A DNA stretch of 64,000 bases, taken from the NCBI GenBank assembly GCA_027484125.1, contig JAIXUI010000054.1:1-64000 (forward strand). Reading direction: 5' to 3'. Source of the DNA: Bacteroidota bacterium. GTDB taxonomy: Bacteria; Bacteroidota; Bacteroidia; UBA7662; JAIXUI01. Shown piece after piece: positions 17,736-26,894 of this stretch. Made by a program: the position numbers and the translations under genes. Numbering within the stretch: position 1 is the first letter of the stretch; each line of letters opens with the position of its first letter. The notes beneath the pieces are model-generated. The model had not been told where the DNA came from. It saw only the letters and a program-made list of their open reading frames with translations, and made no database searches.

Positions 17736-17759
17736 ATAAAAAAACCCGCCTAAGCGGGT
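17736..17759 (-). terminator. Rho-independent terminator of the upstream minus-strand lipoprotein
   Basis: Read on the - strand: stem ACCCGC/GCGGGT with a 4-base loop (arms 17744-17749 and 17754-17759), followed by a run of Ts (the + strand As before 17744). It separates the two minus-strand lipoprotein genes into two transcripts. Confidence 0.85.
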
Positions 17760-17780
17760 CTTTCTCTTCATTCATTTTGA

Positions 17781-18617
17781 TTACCAAAGTGTAATCTGGC
17801 GTGTTCCGCCTCTTACCGATACAGTAGCAGTATTATCGCAAGCGCCATTGCCATAATCGATGGTTCTAGTGGGCTTATCCGCTCTACTGACGGTTCTAAC
17901 TCCTGAAACTATCCAGCGGCAGCCAACTTCTTTACGCAATGGGCTGGTAATGGTTGTGCTCCAAGTTAACCCGGTTCTTCCTGTTCCTGTAGATCCACCA
18001 GTAATTAAGAACACATCATCTGAACGTACCGCAGTACTATATCCCTGAATCCAAGTTACTCTGCGGTTTGCAGTCCATCGAACGGTATCAGCAGTTCCTG
18101 CAGGAACCATCTTACCATTCACATTCACGTCCCAGTAAAAATTACCATCCCCATCAGGGCCATCAAAACGCCTGGTTTTTGAACCAAGTAATTGATTGTC
18201 GTTCACAAAATACTGATCATAAGTAATAGTGTGAGTAGAACCAGCTGTTCGCCATTGTCCGGTCCAACTAACCAACACTTTTCCTCGACGATAACGTCCA
18301 TCTCGGCATAAGCAATTAGTACTTCCAAAATCTATTGTCATGGTTTTCGGACTTACGGTAGTATCTCGGGTAATTGTGGCACACCCACTCAACATACTAT
18401 ATTCACCGTTTTCTCGGAAATTTGTCATAGTTCCTGAGATGGCTTCATCTGCCATATTTTCCACATCGGTATCATGCCCTTCAGCAAGCGCATTATCCTT
18501 GGTGTCGGTAATATCTTCTATCGTATCTTCATCCTTATCTTTTTTACAAGATTGGAAACCGGTTGTGAGCACTAGGCCAAGGCCAATTAGTGTCATGGAG
18601 CGAAGCAACTTTTTCAT
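17781..18617 (-). CDS. Putative lipoprotein of unknown function
   Basis: A 278-residue protein with a lipoprotein signal (about residues 1-23) and cysteine 24 in FQSCKKDKDE; the lysine/aspartate-rich stretch after the cysteine is typical of exported Bacteroidota lipoproteins. The mature part is rich in T, R, G and W, with four later cysteines, suggesting a beta-sandwich surface protein. I see no catalytic signature. Its terminator lies just after the stop. The upstream region runs into the structured element at 18690-18860, which may limit its promoter to the ~70 bases beyond the start. Confidence 0.78.
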   Translation of the reverse strand: MKKLLRSMTLIGLGLVLTTGFQSCKKDKDEDTIEDITDTKDNALAEGHDTDVENMADEAISGTMTNFRENGEYSMLSGCATITRDTTVSPKTMTIDFGSTNCLCRDGRYRRGKVLVSWTGQWRTAGSTHTITYDQYFVNDNQLLGSKTRRFDGPDGDGNFYWDVNVNGKMVPAGTADTVRWTANRRVTWIQGYSTAVRSDDVFLITGGSTGTGRTGLTWSTTITSPLRKEVGCRWIVSGVRTVSRADKPTRTIDYGNGACDNTATVSVRGGTRQITLW

Positions 18618-18689
18618 GTCGGTTTATTTGATTTGTCGGTCTGACTTCTATAAAACTAGTCAGGTTTAAAAAGGCTTTTTCTTTTTTTT

Positions 18690-18860
18690 GGGCGTGCCCC
18701 TGCGCCAATCAGCTTTTGCTTGAAGTTTGAAACCAACTATGGCGCAGGGTCGGTGCCTTGCGGGGTTTCGTACCGGGAAATGGCCGTGAACAGGAAACTT
18801 ATTTTAACATGATTAAGGCCATTTCCCGGTACCCCTTCGGGCCCGCTAGTCACCTCACGC
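18690..18860. repeat. Hairpin-rich structured intergenic element (REP-like)
   Basis: Nested inverted repeats fill this gene-free stretch: GGGCGTGCCC (18690-18699), a perfect 10-base pair CCCTGCGCCA/TGGCGCAGGG (18698-18707 with 18740-18749), and a perfect 15-base pair starting TACCGGG (18771-18785 with 18817-18831, 31-base loop). The opening TTTTTTTGGGCGTGCCCCTGCGC followed by GCGCAGGGTCGG resembles, from memory, a repeated intergenic element found in many Bacteroidota genomes. Only one copy is in this window, so repetitiveness cannot be shown here. A short minus-strand open frame across it is not a gene. Confidence 0.65.
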
Positions 18861-19121
18861 GTATGGCTCACAAATGTTTCCAGCTGAAGTAGTATCAGAT
18901 AATTGCACGTACAGATACTGCTTGCGTGGTATTGCATTAATTTCTGTTCGATTTTAAGTACCAAGGCTTGAATTCCCCCATCTCCTTTATCTCAATTCTA
19001 TTTTAAAAGCCAAGATATTCCAACAGAATCCCGAACGTTAATTCGAAATTGCCATTATAGAATGATTAAACTTATATTTTATCGCTATTTTGCGAGGATA
19101 AATGATGAAAATCCGAATAGT
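18861..19121. other. Non-coding stretch upstream of the amylase-family gene
   Basis: AT-rich sequence between the structured element and the amylase-family start, presumably with its promoter. I see no convincing TAnnTTTG box, no RNA gene and no further strong hairpin. Confidence 0.5.
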
Positions 19122-21947
19122 ATGAAGAAATTCCTCACAGCCTGTCTTGCTTTTTCTGCTTGGTGTTCGCAGGGAAATGCTCAGGTAACGACACAGCCGC
19201 TTTTTCCTCGCGATGTAAATGACTCCGTAACTGTAATCTTCGACGCGACTGGTGGCAATGGTGCGTTAGCAGGAATACCGGGTCCTATCTTTATGCATGC
19301 GGGTGTTGTAACCAACCTTAGTGCTAATAATACTGGTTGGCGACATGTTCGTGGAAACTGGGGAACTAACGATCCGGTTGTTCGGATGGACTCTATTGCG
19401 CCTAATCGCTGGAGGAAGAAATACCACATTCGTAATTTCTATGGAACAGCAGGAGTACCTGCCAATGAGCAAATTCGCCGCTTGGCTTTTGTTTTTAGAA
19501 ATACCAACGGATCAATTGTTGGTCGTGCTGCCGACGGCGGCGACATCTTTGTTGATGTCTTGCAAACCGGACAGCTAGGATTAAGAATTACTCAGCCAGT
19601 TAGTTTTCCTCAAATTGTAGAGCTAAACAACCAAGTTAATGTTACAGCCATCTCTTCGGACCCTTGTACTTTAAGGGTATACAGAGACAATGTGCTTCAA
19701 ACCACCACCGTAAATGATACCATTCAATATGGCGTGAACGTAAACGCGGTTGGAAGACATTGGGTAAAAGTAGAGGCAGAGTTAGCTGGAAATATTCGTG
19801 TTGATTCCTTCTATTATATGGGAAGAGGTCCTGTCAACATTGCACCACTTCCAACAGGTGTAGAGGACGGTATTACTTACAAAAACGACTCAACCGTTAT
19901 CCTTACCTTGTTTGCGCCCTTTAAGCAATATGTTTATGTAATAGGTGAAATGAGTAATTGGGAAGTAGATACTCCTTATTACATGAATAGAACACCCGAT
20001 GGTAAAAGATATTGGGTGGAACTCAAAAACCTAACACCTGGCAAAGAGTATCAGTATCAGTATTTTGTTGATGGCACTTTGCGTGTAGGAGATCCTTATT
20101 GCGAAAAAGTTAGCGACCCTTGGAATGACAGCTTTATTTCATCCGCAACCTATCCAAACCTCATTCAATACCCAACAGGTAAAACCAGCGGTATTGTGTC
20201 TATTTTCCAGACCAATGCGCCTTCATACACTTGGCAAAATCCTAACTTCTTTAGACCGCTAAAATCGAACTTAGTTGTTTATGAATTATTAGTTCGGGAC
20301 TTTGTAACTACACGACGCTATAAAACAGTGGCAGATTCTTTGAATTACTTAAAGAACATGGGCATCAACTGTATCCACATTATGCCCATCATGGAGTTTG
20401 AAGGAAATGATTCTTGGGGATATAACCCTATGTATTTCTTCGCTGCCGACAAAGCTTATGGCACGAAAAACGAGCTTAAAGCACTTATCGACTCTTGCCA
20501 CGCTAAAGGAATCGCCATTGTATTAGATATGGTGCTTAATCATGCTTTCGGTCTCAATCCTTATGTGCGCTTATGGTGGGATGCAGCCAACGACCGACCA
20601 GCTGCCAATAGTCCATTCTTTAACCCCATACCTAAGCATGACTTCAATGTAGGTTATGACTTTAACCATGAGAGTCCTGATACTAAGTATTTCACATTTA
20701 GGGTCTTGAAGCATTGGCTGCAGGAATTCCGCTTTGATGGATTCCGCTTCGACCTTTCTAAAGGTTTTACCCAAAACAACACCCTTGGAAATATCGGCGC
20801 TTGGAATGCAGTTGACCAAAGTCGTATTAACATCTGGAAAGCCATCTACGATTCTTGCCAGACTTATTCTCCCGGGTCTTATGTCATTCTTGAGCATCTT
20901 TCAGATAATCCTGAAGAAAAGATTCTAGCTGATTATGGCATGATGCCTTGGGGAAAAATGACAGATCCTTACAATGAAGCAGCTATGGGTTGGATTCAAA
21001 ATTCTGATTTCAGCTGGATTTCATGGAAAGCACGTAATTACCAGCAGCCTAATTTGCTTGGGTATATGGAAAGCCATGATGAAGAGCGCCTCATGGTGAA
21101 AAACATGCAGTTTGGAAACTTTAATGCCAACTACAGCACCCGGGATACCACCACTGCATTAGAGCGCATGGCACTGGTAGCCAGTCATTTCTTTACAGTT
21201 CCAGGTCCAAAATTATTATGGCAGTTTGGTGAAATGGGCTACGATGTACCAATTAACTTTAATGGAAGAACAGGTGTAAAACCAATTCGTTGGAATTATC
21301 TGAATGATTGGAGAAGAGCGAAACTCCAAAAAGTTTATGCAGCCCTAATTAAGCTCAAAACGATGGAACCTGCTTTCAGGTCTCCTAATTTCCAAACGTT
21401 CTTTAGTGGGCAGATGAAAAGCTTGCTGATTACAGACCCATCGATGAATGTAATTGCCCTTGGTAACTTTGGAATTACTTCCGGTAACCATACCGTAAAC
21501 TTCCCTTCAGCAGGTCGTTGGTATGAGTACTTCACAGGTGATAGCATCAACGTGGCGACTGCCGGAAACATCACATTTAGTGTTCTACCAGGCGAATATC
21601 GAATTTATACTACCAAACGACTTGCTCGTCCTGATGTGATGACCAGTATTGACGAACCCTTTATCAACAATACTGCACAGCTTTTCGGTAACTATCCAAA
21701 CCCATTCAGCCAAATAACCAACATTGAGTTTTCTGTAGATGAGCCAACGAGTGTCGTGCTACAAGTATTCGATTTACAAGGAAGAAAAGTACGTACCCTC
21801 GTCAATGCCATGCGTCAGGAAGGCCATTACAATGAAACTTGGGACGGCCGAGATGATGCAGGACAGTTGTTGCCTAATGGTTTGTACGTTTACGAACTTC
21901 GTGCCGGTAAACGTTACGCAAACCGAAAGCTGATGATCGCAAGATGA
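19122..21947 (+). CDS. Secreted alpha-amylase family (GH13) protein with T9SS sorting domain
   Basis: A 941-residue exported glycoside hydrolase. Signal peptide about 1-20 (MKKFLTACLAFSAWC..NAQ); N-terminal beta domains including a CBM48-like region around residues 250-340; GH13 barrel about 380-780. The conserved regions are readable: I (LDMVLNHAFG), II (GFRFDLSKG, nucleophile D544), III (ILEHLS, acid/base E591) and IV (ESHDEER, H652-D653). The last ~85 residues (GNYPNPFSQITNIEF ... LPNGLYVYEL ... KLMIAR) form a type A T9SS sorting domain. I chose the ATG at 19122 because the earlier in-frame ATG at 19062 puts 20 polar residues before the signal. It overlaps the next gene. Confidence 0.93.
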   Translation: MKKFLTACLAFSAWCSQGNAQVTTQPLFPRDVNDSVTVIFDATGGNGALAGIPGPIFMHAGVVTNLSANNTGWRHVRGNWGTNDPVVRMDSIAPNRWRKKYHIRNFYGTAGVPANEQIRRLAFVFRNTNGSIVGRAADGGDIFVDVLQTGQLGLRITQPVSFPQIVELNNQVNVTAISSDPCTLRVYRDNVLQTTTVNDTIQYGVNVNAVGRHWVKVEAELAGNIRVDSFYYMGRGPVNIAPLPTGVEDGITYKNDSTVILTLFAPFKQYVYVIGEMSNWEVDTPYYMNRTPDGKRYWVELKNLTPGKEYQYQYFVDGTLRVGDPYCEKVSDPWNDSFISSATYPNLIQYPTGKTSGIVSIFQTNAPSYTWQNPNFFRPLKSNLVVYELLVRDFVTTRRYKTVADSLNYLKNMGINCIHIMPIMEFEGNDSWGYNPMYFFAADKAYGTKNELKALIDSCHAKGIAIVLDMVLNHAFGLNPYVRLWWDAANDRPAANSPFFNPIPKHDFNVGYDFNHESPDTKYFTFRVLKHWLQEFRFDGFRFDLSKGFTQNNTLGNIGAWNAVDQSRINIWKAIYDSCQTYSPGSYVILEHLSDNPEEKILADYGMMPWGKMTDPYNEAAMGWIQNSDFSWISWKARNYQQPNLLGYMESHDEERLMVKNMQFGNFNANYSTRDTTTALERMALVASHFFTVPGPKLLWQFGEMGYDVPINFNGRTGVKPIRWNYLNDWRRAKLQKVYAALIKLKTMEPAFRSPNFQTFFSGQMKSLLITDPSMNVIALGNFGITSGNHTVNFPSAGRWYEYFTGDSINVATAGNITFSVLPGEYRIYTTKRLARPDVMTSIDEPFINNTAQLFGNYPNPFSQITNIEFSVDEPTSVVLQVFDLQGRKVRTLVNAMRQEGHYNETWDGRDDAGQLLPNGLYVYELRAGKRYANRKLMIAR

Positions 21948-23185
21948 TGCTAAAGAGATTTATATGGATAATCTGTGGCCTGTTGTGCTGGCATTTTGCC
22001 GGTGCACAGGCCACAGGTCGTATAAAACGCGTGTTGTTTATAGGTAATAGTTATACGGCCGTAAACAATCTTCCAGATTTGGTTTCGCGATTTGCCGCTT
22101 CAGCGGGAGATTCTGTATATGCAGCTATGAGTACGCCCGGTGGATTTACCTTTCAGGCTCATTGCACTTATGTACCTACCTTAAGCTTAATCCAACAATC
22201 AGGTTGGGATTATGTAGTGCTTCAAGAACAAAGTCAACGACCAGCATTTCCAATTAATCAAGTTCAACAAGAAGTTTTTCCCTTTGCAAGGGTGTTAGAT
22301 AGCCTAATTCATAGGTATAATCCATGTGCTAAGGTTGTATTCTACAGAACTTGGGGCAGACAGCATGGTGATCAAGCTAATTGTGCTCAGTGGCCTCCTG
22401 TTTGTACTTATAACGGTATGGATAGCCTCTTGGCTTTGAGGTATCGTCAAATGGCTGACTCTAATCTGGCTTTTATTAGTCCTGTAGGAGAGGTGTGGCG
22501 TAGCGTAAGAGCACAATTCCCTCAAGTAACTTTATATCAATCAGATGGTAGTCATCCTGAAATTGCAGGTTCTTATCTAGCTGCTGCCTCGTTTTACAGC
22601 ATTTTTTTTCGTACAAATCCAGAGTTAGCATCTTTTCGTGCAGGTATTGATAGCGTTGTTGCTTCTTTGTTAAGAAAAGTAGTCCGTCAGGTAGTGTTCG
22701 ATTCGTTGTCTTTCTGGAACGTTGGAAAATGGGATCCAATAGCTGATTTTTCCTTCGTAACCAATGGCCTTTCGTTGCAGCTAAATAACCAATCACTGTT
22801 TAGTTCAAATAGTTTATGGCATTTTGGTGATGGTCAGTTCGATACATCTTGGTCGCCAATTCATCATTATGCACAACCAAGAACCTACTTAGTTTCATTA
22901 AAATCAGAAAGTTGTGGTTTGAAGGATTCCATAGCTCAATCTATAACTCTTACTACAACCAATTCGGATGGAAAAATCCAAGTAGATGATGACATCTTTG
23001 TTAAGGAATTTGATGCTTATCGTTGGCTCTGGAATGTAAAACCAACTAGTATCTCAGTTATAACGCTTTCAGGTAAGCAAATTCAGTGTTTTACCGAAAA
23101 CAAAATTTCCGCAACACCAGGTTCAGTCCTTATTCTTTACTGGAAACGAAGCGGAAAAAGTTATGCCCGAAAGCTACTATTCTGA
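21944..23185 (+). CDS. Secreted SGNH-hydrolase-like protein with PKD domain
   Basis: A 413-residue exported protein: signal peptide (about 1-22), an SGNH/DUF4886-like domain (about 27-235) with FIGNSYTAVNN as block I (serine nucleophile), VLQEQSQ, and DGSHPEIAGSYLAA carrying the late Asp-His pair, then a PKD-like domain (about 265-345, WHFGDG). The C-terminus (about 350-413) ends SGKSYARKLLF, which resembles a short T9SS sorting tail. It may deacylate a glycan or peptide, but the substrate is unknown. It overlaps the amylase gene (ATGATG), so the two probably form an operon of secreted carbohydrate-active proteins. Confidence 0.8.
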   Translation: MMLKRFIWIICGLLCWHFAGAQATGRIKRVLFIGNSYTAVNNLPDLVSRFAASAGDSVYAAMSTPGGFTFQAHCTYVPTLSLIQQSGWDYVVLQEQSQRPAFPINQVQQEVFPFARVLDSLIHRYNPCAKVVFYRTWGRQHGDQANCAQWPPVCTYNGMDSLLALRYRQMADSNLAFISPVGEVWRSVRAQFPQVTLYQSDGSHPEIAGSYLAAASFYSIFFRTNPELASFRAGIDSVVASLLRKVVRQVVFDSLSFWNVGKWDPIADFSFVTNGLSLQLNNQSLFSSNSLWHFGDGQFDTSWSPIHHYAQPRTYLVSLKSESCGLKDSIAQSITLTTTNSDGKIQVDDDIFVKEFDAYRWLWNVKPTSISVITLSGKQIQCFTENKISATPGSVLILYWKRSGKSYARKLLF

Positions 23186-23608
23186 AAAATAACGCACTAC
23201 TTGCCTAGGAACGAGGCTATCTTAATAAAAACATAATAAGACAAAAAAATTATTCAAGTAGCTCTAAATCAACTTGTTTATAGAACTGAATTAATAGAAA
23301 CAACTTGGGGTATGAATAGATATTCCTGTCCTAAATACGCATGGTTTGTTAACTTTGCTGTGACTTAAAGGGCGAAGCTGTGTCCAATTGAGAACTATAT
23401 ATTTGTATTTTTCTAATAATTAACAGCCTAATTGCCCTTATTTCAAACAGTTGTATGATTTTCTTACATATAACAACAACTTTTTAAACTTGTTTTATGA
23501 AAGAGGTCATTAATCAGATTCCAATGTATGTTAAACTCCGCTCGTAAAGGTGTATAACCCTAAACGTGTAAATTTTAAAAAAACTGAGAAAGATAAAATT
23601 TCGCCCAA
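23186..23608. other. AT-rich leader region before the polysaccharide locus
   Basis: A 423-base gene-free stretch that must carry the promoter for the large locus. TATATTTG at 23398-23405 fits the Bacteroidota -7 box TAnnTTTG, but I find no TTTG at the expected spacing upstream. No terminator with a T-tract follows the SGNH gene, and no UpxY-type antiterminator gene or RNA gene is present. A long untranslated leader of about 200 bases would result if the box is used. Confidence 0.4.
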
Positions 23609-24880
23609 ATGAACGTTTCTGACAGAAAAATAGCCGTAATCGGCCTTGGCTACGTGGGTCTCCCACTAGCTGTTGAGTTTGGTAAAAAAGTCAACACTGT
23701 GGGCTTTGATATCAATTCGGCGCGTATTGAAGAGTTAAAAAAAGGATTTGATCGTACGCTCGAAGTAGATTCAGATAACCTGAAATCAGCAAGTAAAATT
23801 ACTTTCACCACCCAGCTCGATGATATTCGTGATTGTACCATCTTCATCGTTACTGTTCCAACTCCAACCGATCGTCACAATAGACCTGATTTAACTCCAC
23901 TTTACAAAGCGAGTGAAACGGTTGGAAAAGTGCTTAAAAAAGGTGACATCGTGGTATATGAATCAACGGTGTACCCTGGTGTAACGGAAGACGAATGTGT
24001 ACCAGTTTTGGAGAAAGTTTCTGGAATGAAGTTTAACCAAGATTTTTACTGTGGTTATTCACCAGAACGTATCAACCCTGGTGACAAAGAGCACACAGTA
24101 ACTAAAATTTTGAAAGTTACTTCAGGCTCAACTCCTGAAGTGGCCGAAATTGTTGACCAACTTTATAAAACCATCATTGTTGCCGGAACTTTTAAAGCTG
24201 CAAGTATTAAAGTTGCAGAAGCGGCTAAGGTTATTGAAAACTCTCAGCGCGACATCAACATCGCTTTCGTAAACGAGCTTTCTAAGATTTTTAATCTTAT
24301 GGGAATCGATACTCAAGATGTTTTGGATGCAGCAGCTACCAAATGGAACTTCCTTAAATTTAAACCCGGACTCGTTGGTGGCCATTGTATCGGTGTTGAT
24401 CCATATTACTTAGCACAAAAAGCACAAGAAGTTGGCTACCATCCGGAAATCATTCTTGCTGGCCGCCGCCTTAATGACGGTATGGGTCAATACGTTGCTG
24501 ACCAAGTCATCAAGCACATGGTTCGCAAAGACTTGAGAATCATGGGAGCTAAAATTCTTGTCCTTGGTATTACCTTCAAAGAGAATTGCCCTGACATTCG
24601 CAACTCTAAGGTTATCGATGTGATTCACGAACTTAAAGCTTTCCATACTGATGTCAGTGTTTACGACCCATGGGCAGATGCGGAAGAAGTGAAGCATGAG
24701 TACAACTTAGAACTTTGTACGGAAGCAGAAATGAAAGCCACTCAATTCGACGCTGTTGTACTGGCTGTATCTCACAAAGAATTTGTAAACCTTGATGTGA
24801 AAACCATCACTAGCAAAAATGCAGTGATTTACGACATTAAATCATTCTATGACAGGGCCATGGTTGATGCCCGTCTATAA
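23609..24880 (+). CDS. tviB: UDP-N-acetyl-D-glucosamine 6-dehydrogenase (TviB/WbpA-type)
   Basis: A 423-residue UDP-sugar dehydrogenase converting UDP-GlcNAc to UDP-GlcNAcA by two NAD-dependent oxidations. The N-terminal NAD fold opens with AVIGLGYVGLPLAVEFG, then YESTVYPGVTED, and the catalytic C260 lies in GGHCIGVDPYYL; the C-terminal UDP-binding domain has LGITFKENCPDIRNSK. Sequence context resembles Vi-antigen TviB and Pseudomonas WbpO/WbpA rather than UDP-glucose dehydrogenases. As the first gene of the locus it would feed both the TviC branch (UDP-GalNAcA) and the WbpB/E/D branch (UDP-ManNAc3NAcA). It shares one base with tviC. Confidence 0.93.
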   Translation: MNVSDRKIAVIGLGYVGLPLAVEFGKKVNTVGFDINSARIEELKKGFDRTLEVDSDNLKSASKITFTTQLDDIRDCTIFIVTVPTPTDRHNRPDLTPLYKASETVGKVLKKGDIVVYESTVYPGVTEDECVPVLEKVSGMKFNQDFYCGYSPERINPGDKEHTVTKILKVTSGSTPEVAEIVDQLYKTIIVAGTFKAASIKVAEAAKVIENSQRDINIAFVNELSKIFNLMGIDTQDVLDAAATKWNFLKFKPGLVGGHCIGVDPYYLAQKAQEVGYHPEIILAGRRLNDGMGQYVADQVIKHMVRKDLRIMGAKILVLGITFKENCPDIRNSKVIDVIHELKAFHTDVSVYDPWADAEEVKHEYNLELCTEAEMKATQFDAVVLAVSHKEFVNLDVKTITSKNAVIYDIKSFYDRAMVDARL

Positions 24881-25890
24881 TGCCTAATATTTTGACTTAC
24901 CCTATTTATCACCAAACTAATCTTGCTACCAGACGCATTCTGGTAACAGGTGGTGCCGGATTTATCGGCTCCAATCTGGTTCGGTATCTTTTGAGAAACG
25001 GTGTCGGATTGGTTCGTGTATTGGATAATCTTGCCACTGGAAATCTTGATAACATCAAGAAATTTATTGGTAGACCTGATTTTGACTTTGTCGAAGGAGA
25101 TATTCGCAACCCGGAAGATTGTGTTAGAGCAGTTGATGGAATGACGGATGTACTTCACCAGGCAGCATTAGGATCCGTTCCTAGATCAATCAACGATCCA
25201 TTGACTTCTAACGCGGTCAACATTGGAGGGTTTCTCAATATGTTAGTGGCTGTAAAAGAGGCAGGTATCTCCAAAATGGTTTATGCCGCATCTTCTTCAA
25301 CTTATGGTGACAGTCCGCACTTGCCTAAAACGGAAGATAGAATCGGGAAACCTCTTTCACCCTACGCGGTAACCAAATATGTGAACGAACTCTATGCCGA
25401 TGTCTTTCATAAAGTTTATGGAGTTAATACCATCGGTCTCAGATACTTCAATGTTTTTGGTCCTTGGCAAAATCCAAACGGAGCTTACGCTGCAGTAATT
25501 CCTAAATTCATTGGACTTGTCCTGCAAAACGAAGCACCACTCATCAATGGTGATGGTGAGCAAAGCAGAGATTTTACTTTCGTAGAAAATGCAATCCAAG
25601 CCAATATCTGTGCAATGGAAGCAACTTCTCCGGAAGCATTAAATCAAGTTTATAATATCGCATTCGGAGAAAGAACAACCCTCAATGGCATGTGGGAAAT
25701 TCTTGCAAACCTCTCAGGAACTTCGTTGAAGCCCTCTTATGGCCCTTCAAGAGCCGGCGATGTTAGAGATAGCCTAGCAGATATCTCAAAAGCACGAAAA
25801 CTTCTTGGGTATAATCCTCTTTTTGATTTAAAAACAGGTCTTGAAAGCACCTACCAGTGGTTTCTTAATGTTGAATCAGAGACGAAGTGA
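24880..25890 (+). CDS. tviC: UDP-GlcNAc(A) 4-epimerase, TviC/WbpP type
   Basis: A 336-residue short-chain dehydrogenase with ILVTGGAGFIGSN at residue ~20, SSSTYGD and the YAVTKY catalytic Tyr-Lys pair. The ~15-residue N-terminal extension (YPIYHQTN) before the Rossmann fold and the DGEQSRDFTFVEN segment are features of the TviC/WbpP 4-epimerases, which interconvert N-acetyl-gluco and -galacto UDP-sugars. Paired with TviB it should yield UDP-GalNAcA, the Vi-antigen precursor. It overlaps tviB by one base and neuB by four, so the three are transcriptionally and probably translationally coupled. Confidence 0.92.
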   Translation: MPNILTYPIYHQTNLATRRILVTGGAGFIGSNLVRYLLRNGVGLVRVLDNLATGNLDNIKKFIGRPDFDFVEGDIRNPEDCVRAVDGMTDVLHQAALGSVPRSINDPLTSNAVNIGGFLNMLVAVKEAGISKMVYAASSSTYGDSPHLPKTEDRIGKPLSPYAVTKYVNELYADVFHKVYGVNTIGLRYFNVFGPWQNPNGAYAAVIPKFIGLVLQNEAPLINGDGEQSRDFTFVENAIQANICAMEATSPEALNQVYNIAFGERTTLNGMWEILANLSGTSLKPSYGPSRAGDVRDSLADISKARKLLGYNPLFDLKTGLESTYQWFLNVESETK

Positions 25891-26894
25891 AGAAGACTTT
25901 AATTATTGCGGAAATAGCCCAAGCCCATGATGGAAGCTTGGGAATTCTACATTCCTATATCGATGCCTTGGCCGAAACCGGGGTTGATGTAGTCAAATTC
26001 CAAACTCATATAGCGGAAGCAGAAAGTTCTTCATTTGAACCCTTTAGAGTCAATTTTTCTTATGTTGATAAAACGCGCTTCGATTATTGGAAGCGGATGG
26101 GTTTTACTGAAGAGCAATGGGCTGGAATTAAAGCGCACTGTGAAGAAAAAGGAATGGAATTTATGTCTTCTCCTTTTTCTGTTGAAGCAGTAGAGCTGCT
26201 GGAACGTCTCCAAGTGAAACGATACAAAATAGGCTCTGGAGAAGTTTCAAACTTGCTGATGCTGGAGCATATTGCGCGTACCGGTAAGCCAATCATTCTT
26301 TCGTCCGGTATGAGTTCTTATGCAGAACTCGATTACACCATTGATTTTCTGAAAACAAAAAATGCAGAGTTAAGTCTGCTTCAGTGTAACACAGAATATC
26401 CAACTCCACCTGAACGCGTTGGTATTCAGGCCATGCTCGAAATGAAACAGCGTTATCAAATTCCAGTTGGATTGTCAGATCATTCTGCAACCTTGGCTGC
26501 TCCACTTTGTGCTGTAAGTCTGGGTGCTGAAATTCTCGAATTCCATGTGGTTTTCGATAGAAGAATGTTTGGACCAGATGCAGCATCCTCCCTGGAGATT
26601 GACGAGGTTAAGCAGTTGGTGCAGGCTGTGCGTCAGGTTGAAGTGATGCGTGATACCCACGTTGATAAAAACGATGTCGAAAGATTTTCTACAGCAAAAG
26701 TCATTTTTGGAAAAGCACTCGCTGTAAGAAGCAACTTGCCAGCCGGACATCAAATTAAATTCGAAGATTTGGAAACCAAAAAACCTGCAAACCAAGGTAT
26801 TCCGGCTTCTCAATTTCAAACAATTATCGGACGAACGCTGAAGCATCCGCTTTCTGCACAGTCTTTCCTCAACTTTGAAGATTTGGTTGAATGA
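25887..26894 (+). CDS. neuB: N-acetylneuraminate-type nonulosonic acid synthase NeuB
   Basis: A 335-residue NeuB-family enzyme condensing phosphoenolpyruvate with an N-acetyl-hexosamine such as ManNAc. The TIM barrel runs to about 265 (VKFQTH, KIGSGE, LSSGMSS, LQCNTEYPTP, GLSDHS), then a C-terminal SAF/antifreeze-like domain (from about 275: LPAGHQIKFEDLETKKP). Two motifs differ from classical NeuB: IAQAHDGSLG in place of the usual GVNHNGS, and EFHVVFDR in place of EKHFTLD, although the metal-binding histidines remain. It may therefore belong to a subfamily with another nine-carbon product such as legionaminic acid. The start is a GTG overlapping the tviC stop. Confidence 0.88.
   Translation: MKKTLIIAEIAQAHDGSLGILHSYIDALAETGVDVVKFQTHIAEAESSSFEPFRVNFSYVDKTRFDYWKRMGFTEEQWAGIKAHCEEKGMEFMSSPFSVEAVELLERLQVKRYKIGSGEVSNLLMLEHIARTGKPIILSSGMSSYAELDYTIDFLKTKNAELSLLQCNTEYPTPPERVGIQAMLEMKQRYQIPVGLSDHSATLAAPLCAVSLGAEILEFHVVFDRRMFGPDAASSLEIDEVKQLVQAVRQVEVMRDTHVDKNDVERFSTAKVIFGKALAVRSNLPAGHQIKFEDLETKKPANQGIPASQFQTIIGRTLKHPLSAQSFLNFEDLVE

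Noticed and set aside
17680-17787. N-terminal extension of the minus-strand lipoprotein
   Set aside because: It would place 36 residues before the lipoprotein signal and run through a terminator hairpin.
18737-18964. 75-residue minus-strand open frame in the structured intergenic element
   Set aside because: It spans the inverted repeats and has no coding features; the repeats explain the sequence.
23398-23405. Firm promoter call for the polysaccharide locus
   Set aside because: TATATTTG fits the -7 consensus, but no -33 TTTG lies at the expected distance, so it is only mentioned as possible.
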